In this document: piece by piece, positions 25,766 to 35,898 of the stretch | Position numbering within the stretch: position 1 is the first letter of the stretch | How the letters are laid out: each line of letters begins with the position of its first letter | Source of the DNA: Roseomonas sp. E05 | Lineage (GTDB): Bacteria > Pseudomonadota > Alphaproteobacteria > Acetobacterales > Acetobacteraceae | Direction of reading: 5' to 3' | DNA length: 64,000 nt | Assembly (NCBI RefSeq): GCF_030063475.1 | Contig: NZ_JASIRT010000007.1 | Span: forward strand, 155,816-219,815 | Position numbers and translations under genes: made by a program | The notes under the pieces: generated by a model | The model's database searches: none | Told to the model about the DNA's origin: nothing | Seen by the model: the letters and a program-made list of their open reading frames with translations, nothing else

Positions 25766-28504
25766 ATTCCCCAGCCTTTCAAGGATGGCCGGCACATGGA
25801 CCTGATCGCCCTTGTAGTTGCCGGTCAGCGCGTACATCACGAGGTTCACGCCGAAGCGGTAGGCGAGCGTGCGCTGCCGCGCCCCGCCGGGAATGACGGC
25901 ATAGGGGTTGCTCCCCCGCCTATCCACCGCCCAGGCGCCCGCCCAGTCATGCCCGCCGATAATCACCGGGCTGACACTGTCATTCGCCCGGTCCTCCTCG
26001 CGCGAGACCCAGACCTGCCCACCGGCGAAGCGGCCGGGCAGTTCGGGCGGCAACAGGTAGAAGGCGCGGGTCAGCACATGCTCGGGCGAGACCGGCGCCA
26101 GCGGCGGGATGGCGAGGCCGCGCGTCAGCCGCTGCAGCGCCTCCGGCGCGCCGGGCGCGAAGCCCTCGCCCGAGCCCTCGTCGCGCGTGTCGAACAGGAT
26201 GATGCCGCCGTGGCGCATGTAGTCGTTGAGGGCGGTGCGGGCATCGGGGTCGAGGTCCGGGCTCGACGCGGTGACGGCCCAGTAGAGCAACGGCAGCAGG
26301 GAAAGGTCGTCCTGTCCCGGCCGCACCAGCACCGGCTCGCCCAGGGCGGCGGCGGTGCGGCGATTGACGTAGTCCGAGAGGCCGGCCAGCCCCTGCCGCA
26401 CCGCCTCGTCCACCACCGGATCGCCGCTCGGCACGTAGCCGATGCGGGTGATCAGGGCCATCGCCTCCGGTGAGGACGCATCGGCTGGCTGGGCCCGCGC
26501 CGCCGGAGCAGTGAGCAGCAGCAGCGGCAGCAGCACCGCGGCCAGCCGCGCCGGCCGCCCCACCAGGCCGCGCTGCACCAGGGAGAGCAACAGATCCGTC
26601 GCGAGCAGCAGCAGGGCCGCGCCGAGCAGCCAAGGGCCGAGGTCGCGCTCGCCGGGCACGCCGCCGATCGCCTGGAGGGCGGTGCCGGCAGGCGGCGCGG
26701 CGATCGGGCGGGGCGCCGGCAGGCTGGCCGAGAGGTTCAGCGCACGCCGCTCGCCGCCCTCCCCAGGCACGCCGTACCAGCCCGGCGGATGGCGGGGGCC
26801 GGGGCGGGTCTCGGCGATGCGGTTGGCCGGAATGGCCCCGACGCCGCCCGGCGCCGGGCCGAGCCGGCCGAAGCCATCCATGGTCTCCAGCGGCGCCAGC
26901 GGCGCCTCGCCCTCCGCCCCGGCGACGCCGGAGGACAGCGCCACCACACGGCGCAGCATGTCGATGAACAGGCCGGAAAGCGGCAGGTTGGACCACTCCG
27001 TGTTGGCGGTGACATGGAACAGCACGATCCGCCCGGCGCCGCGCGGCTCGGCGGTCACCAGCGGCGTGCCGTCGGCCAGCCGCGCCCAGCTGCGCTCGGA
27101 AAGCTGTGGCCCAGGCTCGGCCAGGACCTGGGTGGAAACCGCAACCTCCTCCGACGGAGCCAGGCCGGCGAAGGGCGAGCCGTCGGCAAAGGGGGCGAGG
27201 TGCTGCGGCTGCTCCCAGGAGAGCGCGCCGCCCAGCCGCCGCTCGCCGCCACGCAGCCGCACCGGCAGCAGCGGGTCCGGGTTCTCCGCCAGGCGGGGGC
27301 CGGCGAAGCGGATCAGGGTGCCGCCCGCCTCCACCCAGCGGGTCAGCGCCTCACGCTCCCGCCCCTCGGCCACCGGGCGGTCGGCCAGGATCAGCACGGC
27401 GAGCTGCCGCCCCAGAAGCTGCTCGACATTGCCACGGCGCAGCTCGGCATAGGGCGCAAGGGCGCGATCGAGATAGTAGAGCGGGCCGAGCAGCGGGGTG
27501 TCCGCCCCCTGCTCGGCGGGGCCGATCAGCCCGACCGGGCGGCGGCGGAAGCGCTCGTCCAGCAGCACGGCGGCGCCGGCGGTTTCCGCGTCCTCGATCT
27601 CCAGGCGGATGATCTGGTTGCGGATCTCCAGCGGCAGGTCGAGCGAGGCCTCGCCGGATGTGGCGCCGGCCGGCAGCGGGATGGTGGCCCGGGCCAGGGC
27701 GCGGCCGTCGCCGGTGCGGGCCAGCACGGCGGCCTCGCCATCGGCGGCAGCGGGGGTCTGGCGCAGCGCCACCTGCAGCCGGTCCGCCTCCGCCTTGGGC
27801 GGCAGCAGCAGGCGGGCGGACCGTCCCTCCGCGCGGGCGAGGGTGAGCGGCCCGGCGGCGGCCAGCGCCTGCGCCAGCGGCGAGAAACCATCGCCCTCCG
27901 CCTGATGCTCGACACCGTCAGTCAGGTAGAGGCTGCTGAAGCCGTCGGAATGCGCCTGCTCCCAGGCGGTGAGCGCGGCGAGCGCGGCGGCGCGGTCGGG
28001 CGCCCAGGGCTTGGGGCGCAGCGCGGCAAGGCGGGCACGCAGTTCCTCGGCCGGCATCAGCGCCGTGGCGCGCGGCGGCTCGCCATTCTCGGGCGGCGCG
28101 GTGGTCAGCAGGGCGGCGCTGCGGCCCTCGCGCGCGGCGGCCTCCAGCGCGGCCTGGGCGGCGGCGGCGCGCGCCGGCCAGTCGGCGGCGCTCGGCCAGC
28201 CATCGTCCACGACCAGCAGCAGCGGCCCGTCGCCGCCCGCCGAGGCGCCGGGCGCCCAGACCGGCCGCGCCAGCCCGAGGATGATCAAGGCGGCCGCAGC
28301 GAGGCGCAGCAGCAGCAGCCACCAGGGCGTGCGGGCGGGAGTCTCCTCGGGGGCCGGCAGGTCGCGCAGCAGGCGCAGCGCCGGGAAGGCCTGCCGCCGC
28401 GGCGCCGGCGGGGTGACGCGCAGCAGCCACCAGATCAGGGGCAATGCCGGCAAGGCCAGCAGCAGCCAGGGGGCGACGAAGCCGATCGGGCCCAGGCTCA
28501 TCAT
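25763..28504 (-). CDS. BatA-like N-terminus plus DUF4159 C-terminus membrane protein
   Basis: This 913-residue protein starts with the aerotolerance-regulator (BatA-type) segment FVAPWLLLALPALPLIWWLL followed by a second TM near residue 60 (WLLLLRLAAAALIILGLA). Then comes a long periplasmic region with divergent vWA-like (LLLVVDDGWPSAADWP) and amidotransferase-like parts, TM helices near 640 and 670, and a C-terminal DUF4159 domain (ITRIGYVPSGDPVVDEAV, MRHGGIILFDTRDEG, GGHDWAGAW). It is coded between DUF58 (22 nt upstream) and the vWA-like gene. This arrangement is a conserved alphaproteobacterial operon; its role, perhaps envelope stress or complex maturation, is unproven. Confidence 0.88.
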   Translation of the reverse strand: MMSLGPIGFVAPWLLLALPALPLIWWLLRVTPPAPRRQAFPALRLLRDLPAPEETPARTPWWLLLLRLAAAALIILGLARPVWAPGASAGGDGPLLLVVDDGWPSAADWPARAAAAQAALEAAAREGRSAALLTTAPPENGEPPRATALMPAEELRARLAALRPKPWAPDRAAALAALTAWEQAHSDGFSSLYLTDGVEHQAEGDGFSPLAQALAAAGPLTLARAEGRSARLLLPPKAEADRLQVALRQTPAAADGEAAVLARTGDGRALARATIPLPAGATSGEASLDLPLEIRNQIIRLEIEDAETAGAAVLLDERFRRRPVGLIGPAEQGADTPLLGPLYYLDRALAPYAELRRGNVEQLLGRQLAVLILADRPVAEGREREALTRWVEAGGTLIRFAGPRLAENPDPLLPVRLRGGERRLGGALSWEQPQHLAPFADGSPFAGLAPSEEVAVSTQVLAEPGPQLSERSWARLADGTPLVTAEPRGAGRIVLFHVTANTEWSNLPLSGLFIDMLRRVVALSSGVAGAEGEAPLAPLETMDGFGRLGPAPGGVGAIPANRIAETRPGPRHPPGWYGVPGEGGERRALNLSASLPAPRPIAAPPAGTALQAIGGVPGERDLGPWLLGAALLLLATDLLLSLVQRGLVGRPARLAAVLLPLLLLTAPAARAQPADASSPEAMALITRIGYVPSGDPVVDEAVRQGLAGLSDYVNRRTAAALGEPVLVRPGQDDLSLLPLLYWAVTASSPDLDPDARTALNDYMRHGGIILFDTRDEGSGEGFAPGAPEALQRLTRGLAIPPLAPVSPEHVLTRAFYLLPPELPGRFAGGQVWVSREEDRANDSVSPVIIGGHDWAGAWAVDRRGSNPYAVIPGGARQRTLAYRFGVNLVMYALTGNYKGDQVHVPAILERLGN

Positions 28505-28525
28505 GGTGCCATGGCGTCCTTCTGC

Positions 28526-29393
28526 TCAGCCAGGGGCCAGCGCCTGCCAGAGCGCCAGCAGCGCCGCTTCCGGCGGCGCGTCGGTCCGATGGGTGGCGAA
28601 GGACCAGCCGACGGCGCCGGCAATGGCGGAAAGCCCCGCCCGATGCGCCGCCAGCCGCTCCGCGTACAAGGCCCTTACCCCTTCAACGCGAGGCAGCAGG
28701 AGCGGTTGTTCCGCCTGCAGCAGGCCCTCGAAGCGCACCCGTCCGTTATAGGGCAGGGTTTCCTCCGCCGGGTCCAGCACCTGCAGGAGGTGACCGCGCA
28801 CGCCCTGCGCGGCCAGCGCCGCAACCCTTGCCTGGATTTCCGGGAGCGGCGCCAGGAAGTCGCTGAACAGCACGGCGCGGGCGTGGCGCGGCAGGCTTTC
28901 ATCGGCGGGGGGCGCATCGTGCCGGGCCAGCGCCTCCGCCGTGGCGGCCAGCGCCCCGCGCCCGGCGAAGGCGCGGCGCGCGCCGCCCAGCAGCCGCACC
29001 CGCTCGCCGCCGCGCAGCAGCAGCGAGGCCAGCCCCAGCAGCAGCAGCTCCACCCGCTCGCGCTTCTCCGGCCGGTCCGGGCCGCCGCGCCAGCGCATGG
29101 TCGGTCCGGCCTCGCGCCACAGCGCCACCGTCTGCGCCGCCTCCCACTCCGTCTCGCGCACGAAGAGGCGGTCGGACTTGGCGCTCTGCCGCCAGTCGAT
29201 GCGGCCGACCGCGTCTCCCGCGAGATAGGGGCGGAACTGCCAGAAGGCGTCGCCCTGGCCGGCGCGGCGGCGGCCGTGCACGCCCTGCATCACCGTGGCG
29301 GCGACGCGCTCGGCGGCGACCACCAGCGGCGGCAGCCGTCCGCCCAGCGCCTCGGCGCGCAGGGCAGCGGCGGCGGGCGGCGGCGCGGCGGCC

Positions 29394-29401
<8 letters not shown>
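28526..29401 (-). CDS. DUF58 domain protein
   Basis: This 291-residue cytosolic protein carries the DUF58 signature: GRIDWRQSAKSDRLFVRE with the following WEAAQTVALW. DUF58 proteins are vWA-related and are nearly always encoded beside a MoxR ATPase, which is thought to remodel or load them. Here its start overlaps the moxR stop by 8 nt, so the two are translationally coupled. The middle (LLLLGLASLLLRGGERVRLLG) is the core beta-alpha repeat of the fold. Precise substrate unknown. Confidence 0.92.
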
Positions 29402-30398
<997 letters not shown>

Positions 30399-30524
30399 AC
30401 CAGTGCGCCTCCTTATATACGTCCCGGATATTGGAAGCCGGCCCATCCTGGCCAGCCTGCCGGTTTCGTGATGTGCCAGCTTCTGGCCCACATGGAACGC
30501 GATGCAGCCGAAGGGGGAAGCCTA

Positions 30525-31148
30525 ATGCCCGTCGGGCGCATGGACGAAGCATTGAAACAATCCGGCACAGCGTGCGGACGGACCGCCACGCAACCGCCCC
30601 TCCGAAAGGCCAGCGGCCCGGGCGGACGACCTAAGCATGATTGCGGTGCGCTGGACATGCGCATCGCCAAGGACGGCACCTGGCATTACCGGGGCAGTCC
30701 GATCGGGCGGAAGGAGATGGTCTGCCTCTTCGCCTCCGTGCTGCGGCGCGAGCCGGACGGCAGCTACTGGCTGGAGACCCCCGTCGAGCGCGGCCGCATC
30801 ACCGTCGAGGATGCGCCCTTCGTTGCCGTGGAAGTGTTCTGGCGCCGCTGCGACGGCCGCCAGTGCCTGACCTTCCGCACCAATCTGGACGAGATGGTCA
30901 CCGCCGACGCCGATCACCCGATTCGCATCACCATCGACCCCCGTTCACGCGAGCCACGCCCCTATCTGATGGTGCGCCCTGGCCTGGAGGCTCGCATCAA
31001 CCGCGCCGTGTTCTACGAGCTGGTGGCCTTGGCCGAGCCGGAGACGGTGCAGGGCCGCGAGGTGCTCGGCGTCTGGAGCGAGGGCGTGTTCTTCCCGATC
31101 GACGAGATGCCGGTCGAGACACACACCACCGACGCCGCCGCCGAGTGA
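30525..31148 (+). CDS. DUF1285 family protein
   Basis: This 207-residue protein contains a DUF1285 core: MRIAKDGTWHYRGSPIGR, then MVCLFASVLRREPDGSYWL, TPVERGRITVEDAPFVAVEV and ARINRAVFYELVALAE. The family folds into small beta barrels with an unknown ligand. The ATG at 30525 has a strong GGGGGAAG box 5 nt ahead; an upstream ATG at 30492 is less well placed. The first 48 residues are low-complexity and may be a poorly conserved tail, so the ATG of MRIAKDG could also be the true start. It overlaps the Nudix gene by 4 nt (GTGA), an association seen across alphaproteobacteria. Confidence 0.85.
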   Translation: MPVGRMDEALKQSGTACGRTATQPPLRKASGPGGRPKHDCGALDMRIAKDGTWHYRGSPIGRKEMVCLFASVLRREPDGSYWLETPVERGRITVEDAPFVAVEVFWRRCDGRQCLTFRTNLDEMVTADADHPIRITIDPRSREPRPYLMVRPGLEARINRAVFYELVALAEPETVQGREVLGVWSEGVFFPIDEMPVETHTTDAAAE

Positions 31149-31762
31149 TCTCCCTTCCCGCTCCGCTCGCTCCGGCGCTGGATGCCTCCGCGGTCCGGCA
31201 ACGCCTGACGGAGCCCGGCCGTCTCTGGCCGGAGGTGCCGCAATCCGGCGCCTCCGAGGGCATCGCCTCGGCGGTGCTGGTGCCGGTGGTGCTGCATCCC
31301 TCTCCCACCCTGCTGCTGACGCTGCGCGCCTCGGGGCTGTCCAGCCATGCCGGGCAGGTCGCCTTTCCCGGCGGCCGCATCGAACCAGGCGAGAGCGCGG
31401 AACAGGCGGCACTGCGCGAGGCGGCGGAGGAAATTGGCCTGGACCCCCGCATGCCGGAGGTCCTGGGCCGCCTGCCCGGCCATGTTACCGGCACGGGCTT
31501 CCACATCACGCCGATCCTGGCCCTGGTGGAGCCGCCGCTGAACCTGGTGCCGGCGCCGGACGAGGTGGAACTGGCCTTCGAGTACGAGCTGGCGCCGCTG
31601 CTCGATCCCGCCCTGCCGGAAACCCGCACCGCGATCTGGCGCGGCGAGCGGCGCAGCTTCTACGTCTGGCCGCATGCCCGGCACTATGTCTGGGGCGCCA
31701 CCGCCGCCATCATGCACGGGCTGGCGGCCCTGCTGCGGGACGGAACAAGATCGGGGGAATGA
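31145..31762 (+). CDS. Nudix hydrolase, CoA pyrophosphatase type
   Basis: This 205-residue enzyme has the Nudix box GRIEPGESAEQAALREAAEE plus IG, preceded by the CoA-specific NuCoA signature LLTLRASGLSSHAGQVAFPG. It should hydrolyse CoA and CoA esters to 3',5'-ADP and 4'-phosphopantetheine derivatives. The start is the GTG at 31145, overlapping the DUF1285 stop. A later conserved segment is RLPGHVTGTGFHITPILALV. In many alphaproteobacteria a CCA-tRNA nucleotidyltransferase follows this pair; here there is none and an inverted repeat follows at once. Confidence 0.93.
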   Translation: MISLPAPLAPALDASAVRQRLTEPGRLWPEVPQSGASEGIASAVLVPVVLHPSPTLLLTLRASGLSSHAGQVAFPGGRIEPGESAEQAALREAAEEIGLDPRMPEVLGRLPGHVTGTGFHITPILALVEPPLNLVPAPDEVELAFEYELAPLLDPALPETRTAIWRGERRSFYVWPHARHYVWGATAAIMHGLAALLRDGTRSGE

Positions 31763-31790
31763 ATTCCCCCGAACCCTCTTCTTCTTTCTT
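31751..31790 (+). terminator. Terminator-like hairpin containing the Nudix stop codon
   Basis: TCGGGGGAAT and ATTCCCCCGA form a perfect 10-bp stem around GA at 31751-31772. The TGA stop of the Nudix gene (31760-31762) lies at the hairpin centre. The tail ACCCTCTTCTTCTTTCTTC is pyrimidine-rich. It is a member of the same CGGGGGAA repeat family seen at 19790 and 31872. Confidence 0.6.
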
Positions 31791-31841
31791 CGAGTTTCCT
31801 GCGCGAGCGGCCCGCGCCACGCCAAACTGACAAAAAGAAGA

Positions 31842-31872
31842 TGGGGGTCCGGGGGAATTCCTTCCCCCGGAC
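31842..31872 (-). terminator. Terminator-like hairpin downstream of the LysR gene
   Basis: GTCCGGGGGAA at 31847-31857 pairs perfectly with TTCCCCCGGAC at 31862-31872 around TTCC. Read on the minus strand it starts 5 nt after the LysR stop and is followed by CCCCCATCTTCTTTTTG, a reasonable intrinsic terminator tail. On the plus strand it is followed by TTTCTTT, so it may act in both directions between the convergent Nudix and LysR genes. Confidence 0.65.
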
Positions 31873-31877
31873 TTTCT

Positions 31878-32759
31878 TTATGCCTCCTCCGCCAGCGCCC
31901 CCTGCATCCACGCCAGGAAGGCCGCCGCCGCCACGGAGCCGGCGCGCCCGCTGAGCGGAATGGCGGCAAGCCCCTCCTCGAAGGCAGCGAAACCGCAGGG
32001 CGCGACCAGCCGGCCCTGCAGAAGTTCCTCCCGCGCCATCCGCCGCTCCACCAGCGCCACGCCCAGGCCACTGCGCGCCGCCTCCAGGCAAAGATGGGTG
32101 TGCGGGAAGCGCAGCTCCGTCTGCCAGGCGAGGGCAAGGCCCGTCCGCGCCTGCCAGAGATCCCAGGCCCGGCCGGTGTGCTCGTGCGCGATCCGCACGG
32201 GGGTGCACAGCGCCTCCGCTTCCGCGCTGGCCGGATAGCCGGGCGCGCAGACCGGCCCGAAAGCCACCTCCCCCAGACGGATGGCACGCGCCCGGTCGGC
32301 CGGCGGATAGGAGGCGCGGTCCCAGGCGATCACCAGGTCGGCGCCCTCGTGACGCAGCTCGCGCGCGGAGGTCATGGAGAGCCGCACGCGGATGGCGGGA
32401 TGCGCGCGGTAGAAGCCCGCCAGCCGCGGCACCAGCCAGCGCATGGCGAAGGTGGCGCTGCAGGCGACATGCACCGCCGGGCCGCGCGCCTCGTCGCGCA
32501 GGTTGTCCCAGCCCTGCTCCAGCGCGTCCAGCGCGCCGGCGACGACGCGCCGCAGCGCCTCGCCCTGGGCGTTGAGGCGGATGCCGGTGCCGGCCTTGTC
32601 GAACAGCGGAAGGCCCGCCTCCTCCTGCAGGCTGCGGATCTGCCGGCTGACCGCGCCATGCGTGCGGCCCAGCTCCTCGGCGGCGCGGGTGACGGAGTTC
32701 AGCCGGGCGGCGGCCTCGAAGGCGCGCAGGGCGGAGAGCGGCGGAAGGCGGCGTCGCAT
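31878..32759 (-). CDS. LysR-family transcriptional regulator (GcvA-like)
   Basis: This 293-residue regulator has an N-terminal winged helix-turn-helix (PPLSALRAFEAAARLNSVTR, AAEELGRTHGAVSRQIRSLQ) and a LysR substrate-binding domain starting near residue 90 (VHVACSATFAMRWLVPRLAG). The LPPLSALRAFEAAAR opening is typical of the GcvA subgroup. It is divergent from the PPOX flavoprotein gene (32894), 134 nt away, which is therefore its likeliest target. The ATG at 32759 is preferred to one at 32786. Effector unknown. Confidence 0.9.
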   Translation of the reverse strand: MRRRLPPLSALRAFEAAARLNSVTRAAEELGRTHGAVSRQIRSLQEEAGLPLFDKAGTGIRLNAQGEALRRVVAGALDALEQGWDNLRDEARGPAVHVACSATFAMRWLVPRLAGFYRAHPAIRVRLSMTSARELRHEGADLVIAWDRASYPPADRARAIRLGEVAFGPVCAPGYPASAEAEALCTPVRIAHEHTGRAWDLWQARTGLALAWQTELRFPHTHLCLEAARSGLGVALVERRMAREELLQGRLVAPCGFAAFEEGLAAIPLSGRAGSVAAAAFLAWMQGALAEEA

Positions 32760-32893
32760 GCCCGGCCTTTCGTGAGCCTTCTGCACGAATGCGATGGAAC
32801 AACTGCATAGCCGCAGCCCGCCATGCCGTCTACACCGATGGGCAGCGAAGCGGAAAACTCACGCAGGCGTCGCCCAGGAAGGAAAGCCCCGGC

Positions 32894-33514
32894 ATGGCCG
32901 TCATCAGCACGATCGAGGAACTGGAAGCCATCTACGGCGCCCTGGGGGCGGTGGGCGAGGCCTCCACCGCCAAGGTCGCCGGCCACGTCACCCCGGAATA
33001 CCGGCGCATCATCGAGGCCGGGCCCTTCGTGGCGCTCGCCACCGTGGGGCCGGAAGGGCTGGACTGCTCGCCGCGCGGCGACCGCGGCCAAGTGGTGCGG
33101 GTGCGGGACGCGCGCACCCTGCTGCTGCCCGACCGGCGCGGCAACAACCGCATCGACAGCCTGCGCAACGTGGTGCGCGACCCGCGCGTGGCGCTGATGT
33201 TCCTGATCCCCGGCAGCGGCAACGCGTTGCGGGTGAATGGCCGCGCCCATCTGGAGGCCGACCCGGAACTGCTCGCCTCCCTCGCGGTGGAGGGCAAGCC
33301 GCCCCGCACGGTGATGGTGATCGAGGTGGGGGAGATCTATTTCCAGTGCGCGCGGGCGATCATCCGCGCCGGGCTGTGGAAGCCGGAAAGCCAGGTGGAC
33401 CCGGCCAGCCTGCCGACGCCGGGGCAGATCCTGGCCGGCATGAGCGAAGGGCGCGTCGGCGGCGAGGCCTATGACCGGGAATGGCCGGAGCGGGCGCGCA
33501 ACAGCATGTGGTGA
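32894..33514 (+). CDS. PPOX-type FMN-binding flavoprotein (MSMEG_1061-like)
   Basis: This 206-residue protein has a pyridoxamine-phosphate-oxidase-like split barrel. Visible segments are FVALATVGPEGLDCSPRGD, the flavin phosphate-binding area LLPDRRGNNRIDSLRN and ALMFLIPGSGNALRVNGRA. The subgroup binds FMN or related flavins and reduces small molecules; real substrates are mostly unknown. The ATG at 32894 follows AGGAAGGAAAG at a proper distance; an ORF extension to 32789 exists but lacks conserved content. Probably controlled by the divergent LysR protein. Confidence 0.88.
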   Translation: MAVISTIEELEAIYGALGAVGEASTAKVAGHVTPEYRRIIEAGPFVALATVGPEGLDCSPRGDRGQVVRVRDARTLLLPDRRGNNRIDSLRNVVRDPRVALMFLIPGSGNALRVNGRAHLEADPELLASLAVEGKPPRTVMVIEVGEIYFQCARAIIRAGLWKPESQVDPASLPTPGQILAGMSEGRVGGEAYDREWPERARNSMW

Positions 33515-33545
33515 GGGGCGGAGCCAGGCCCCGCCCCTGCTTTTT
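33514..33545 (+). terminator. Rho-independent terminator of the PPOX gene
   Basis: AGGGGCGG (33514-33521) pairs with CCGCCCCT (33531-33538) around a 9-nt loop, followed by GC and five T. It starts at the last base of the PPOX stop codon and its T-run touches the stop codon of the convergent TonB receptor gene. Confidence 0.8.
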
Positions 33546-35728
33546 CACCAGCGGTAGCTCAGGCTGCCCAGCACGTTCAGCCGGTTGCCGTAGAAGCAGC
33601 TCGCCTCGGTGGAGCAGCGGCTGACATAGCGCGTGTCGAACAGGTTGCTGGCGTTCACCGCCACTTCCAGCCCCTGCATGGACGTGCTCAGCTTCGACAG
33701 GTCGTAGCGGATGCCGGCATCGAACAGCGTCACCGAGGGAACCACCGCGCCACCGGTATTGGTGGCGGCGGTGTTGCCGACGAAGCGCACACCCGCGCCG
33801 ATGCCAAGCCCGGAGAGCGGGCCGGAGAAGCGGGTGAAGCGGTAGTCGGCCCAGAGCCCGGCCGCCGTCTTCGGCACGCCGCTCGGGCGGTTGCCCTGCT
33901 CGCCCGCCGTGTTGCTCTCGGTGATCTCGGGGTCGAGGAAAGTGGCGGAGCCGATCAGGCTGAGCCCGTTGGCGAGGTCTGCCAGCCCTTCCAGCTCGAC
34001 GCCGCGCACGCGGATCTCGCCCAGCGCGACCTGGTCGAAGGCGCCGCCATTCGGATCGGCGGTCAGCGTGTTCTTCTGCGTCAGGTGGAAGGCGGCGAGC
34101 TGGATGAAGCTGTTGATGCCGGGCGGCTGGTACTTCAGCCCGACCTCGTACTGCTCGCCCTCCAGCGGGTCATAGCCGTTGCCGCGCAGGTCCACGCCGA
34201 TCTGCGGCTGGAAGGAGCGGGCATAGGACACATAGGGCGCGAGGCCGCTGTCCGCGACATAGACCAGCCCGGCGCGCCAGGTGAAGGCGCTGTCGTTCTG
34301 CTCGCGGGTGGTGCCGCCGACGCGGTTCTCCACGTCGGCCAGCGCCCAGTCCTGCCGGATGCCGGCGGTCAGCACGAAGCGGCCGAAATGGATCTGGTCC
34401 TGCGCATAGAGGCCGTACTGCGTCGTCACCTGCCGGTCGTTCAGGCTCGGCGTGCTGAGGTTCGGCACCGCGCTGCCATAGACCGGCTGGAACAGGTCGA
34501 GCGAGCTGGTCGCGGCAAAGGCCTGGGCGTTGCGGTAGAAGATCTGCGAGTAGTCGAAGCCGCCGAGCACGGTGTGCCGCAGCGGACCGGTGGTGAACTC
34601 GGCCTTCACCTGGTTGTCCACCTGGAAGGTGTTGACGTCGAGCCCGACGCGGTAGCCATAGCGGTTCAGCGAGCGCCCGTCCGCGGCCAGGCCGATGCCA
34701 TAGACCTGGTCCCAGTCGATCTCGGTGTGGCTGTAGCGCAGGTTCTGCTGCACCGACCACACCTCGTTGAAGCGGTGCGCCAGCTCGTAGCCGACGCCGT
34801 ACTGCGTGCGGTTGAAGCGGTCGAAGTCCGGCTCGCCGGTGAAGCGGTTGCGGCTGATATAGCCATAGGGCGTCGGCACCACCGTGCCCTCATAGGGGAG
34901 GAACTGGTTCCCCGAGGTGCGGTCGCGCTGATAGTAGGTGAGCAGCGTCAGGCTGGTGTTGTCATCCGGCCGAAAGGTCAGCGTCGGCGCGATGAAGATG
35001 CGGTCGTCCTCGACATTGTCCACATTGGTGTCGCTGTCGCGCAGCAGGCCGGTGATGCCGTAGAGCCACTTGCCGTCGGCGGTCAGCGGACCGCTGCTGT
35101 GGCCCTGGGCCTGGAGCCGCCCGTAGCTGCCGGCGGTCAGCCGCACCTCGCCGGTGGCGAAGTCGGTCGGCCGGCGCTGCGCCATGTTGACGAGGCCGCC
35201 CGGCGCGATCTGCCCGTAGAGCACCGAGGTCGGCCCGCGCAGCACCTCGTAGCGCTCCAGCCCGTAGGTCTCGAAGACGCTGCCGGCATAGCCGGTGTTG
35301 AAGCGCAGCCCGTTGAGGAAGATGCCGTTGTCCTGCGCGTTGAAACCGCGCAGCTGGAACCAGTCGGTGCGGGAATCCGTGCCGTAGTTCTCGGTGCGGG
35401 CGCCGGCCGTGTAACGCAGCGCCTCGCCCAGCGTCTGCGCCTGGCGCGCGTCGATCAGGTCGCGCGGTACCACGGAGATGGACTGCGCGTTCTCGATCAG
35501 CGGCGTGTCGGTCTTGCTGCCGGTGATCTCCTGGTTGGCGACGTAGCCGCGCACCGGGTCGAGCGCGCTCTCGCCGCGCCCGGTGACGCTGACTTCCGGC
35601 AGCACCATGGCACCCCCTGGTGCGGTGGTGTCCTGGGCGAGGGCCGGAAGCGCCGGCACCAGCGCGGTGGCGCCCAGCAGCCAGGCGGCAAGCCGCAGGG
35701 AATGGCGGCGCGGGGAAGGGTCAGGCAT
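33545..35728 (-). CDS. TonB-dependent siderophore receptor (FhuA-like)
   Basis: This 727-residue outer-membrane receptor has a signal peptide (cleaved near residue 31, ALPALAQ), a TonB box-like MVLPEVSVTGRG, a plug domain (ENAQSISVVPRDLIDARQAQ, GFNAQDNGIFLNGL, EVLRGPTSVLYGQIAPGGLVN) and a 22-strand-type barrel ending in the aromatic LNVLGSLSYRW. A Cys pair near the end (RCSTEASCFYG) matches the ferrichrome-receptor subgroup. It would import ferric hydroxamate siderophores using TonB energy. A Fur-like box lies 52 nt upstream of the start. No siderophore ABC transporter or reductase gene is next to it, so it may scavenge foreign siderophores. Confidence 0.94.
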   Translation of the reverse strand: MPDPSPRRHSLRLAAWLLGATALVPALPALAQDTTAPGGAMVLPEVSVTGRGESALDPVRGYVANQEITGSKTDTPLIENAQSISVVPRDLIDARQAQTLGEALRYTAGARTENYGTDSRTDWFQLRGFNAQDNGIFLNGLRFNTGYAGSVFETYGLERYEVLRGPTSVLYGQIAPGGLVNMAQRRPTDFATGEVRLTAGSYGRLQAQGHSSGPLTADGKWLYGITGLLRDSDTNVDNVEDDRIFIAPTLTFRPDDNTSLTLLTYYQRDRTSGNQFLPYEGTVVPTPYGYISRNRFTGEPDFDRFNRTQYGVGYELAHRFNEVWSVQQNLRYSHTEIDWDQVYGIGLAADGRSLNRYGYRVGLDVNTFQVDNQVKAEFTTGPLRHTVLGGFDYSQIFYRNAQAFAATSSLDLFQPVYGSAVPNLSTPSLNDRQVTTQYGLYAQDQIHFGRFVLTAGIRQDWALADVENRVGGTTREQNDSAFTWRAGLVYVADSGLAPYVSYARSFQPQIGVDLRGNGYDPLEGEQYEVGLKYQPPGINSFIQLAAFHLTQKNTLTADPNGGAFDQVALGEIRVRGVELEGLADLANGLSLIGSATFLDPEITESNTAGEQGNRPSGVPKTAAGLWADYRFTRFSGPLSGLGIGAGVRFVGNTAATNTGGAVVPSVTLFDAGIRYDLSKLSTSMQGLEVAVNASNLFDTRYVSRCSTEASCFYGNRLNVLGSLSYRW

Positions 35729-35779
35729 CGGATGGTCCTGGATTGGGCCGGCCGCTGAGGCCGTGCCAGGTCGCGCAGA

Positions 35780-35800
35780 TCAGAATGCTTCGCATTATCA
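35780..35800 (-). promoter_or_regulatory. Candidate Fur box upstream of the TonB receptor
   Basis: On the minus strand TGATAATGC-GAA-GCATTCTGA is an interrupted palindrome (7 of 9 positions paired) resembling the GATAATGAT-type Fur consensus. It lies 52 nt upstream of the receptor ATG in otherwise GC-rich DNA, a position expected for a repressor overlapping the promoter. Assignment to Fur rather than another iron regulator such as Irr is inferred. Confidence 0.5.
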
Positions 35801-35898
35801 AGAATGCGGCGCGCCTTCCATCCCCTTCCGGGCTGGCCGACCGACCTCGCCGGCAAAAACATGCAGCAACCGCACTCTGCCTGGCTGGTTGGCCCTCC

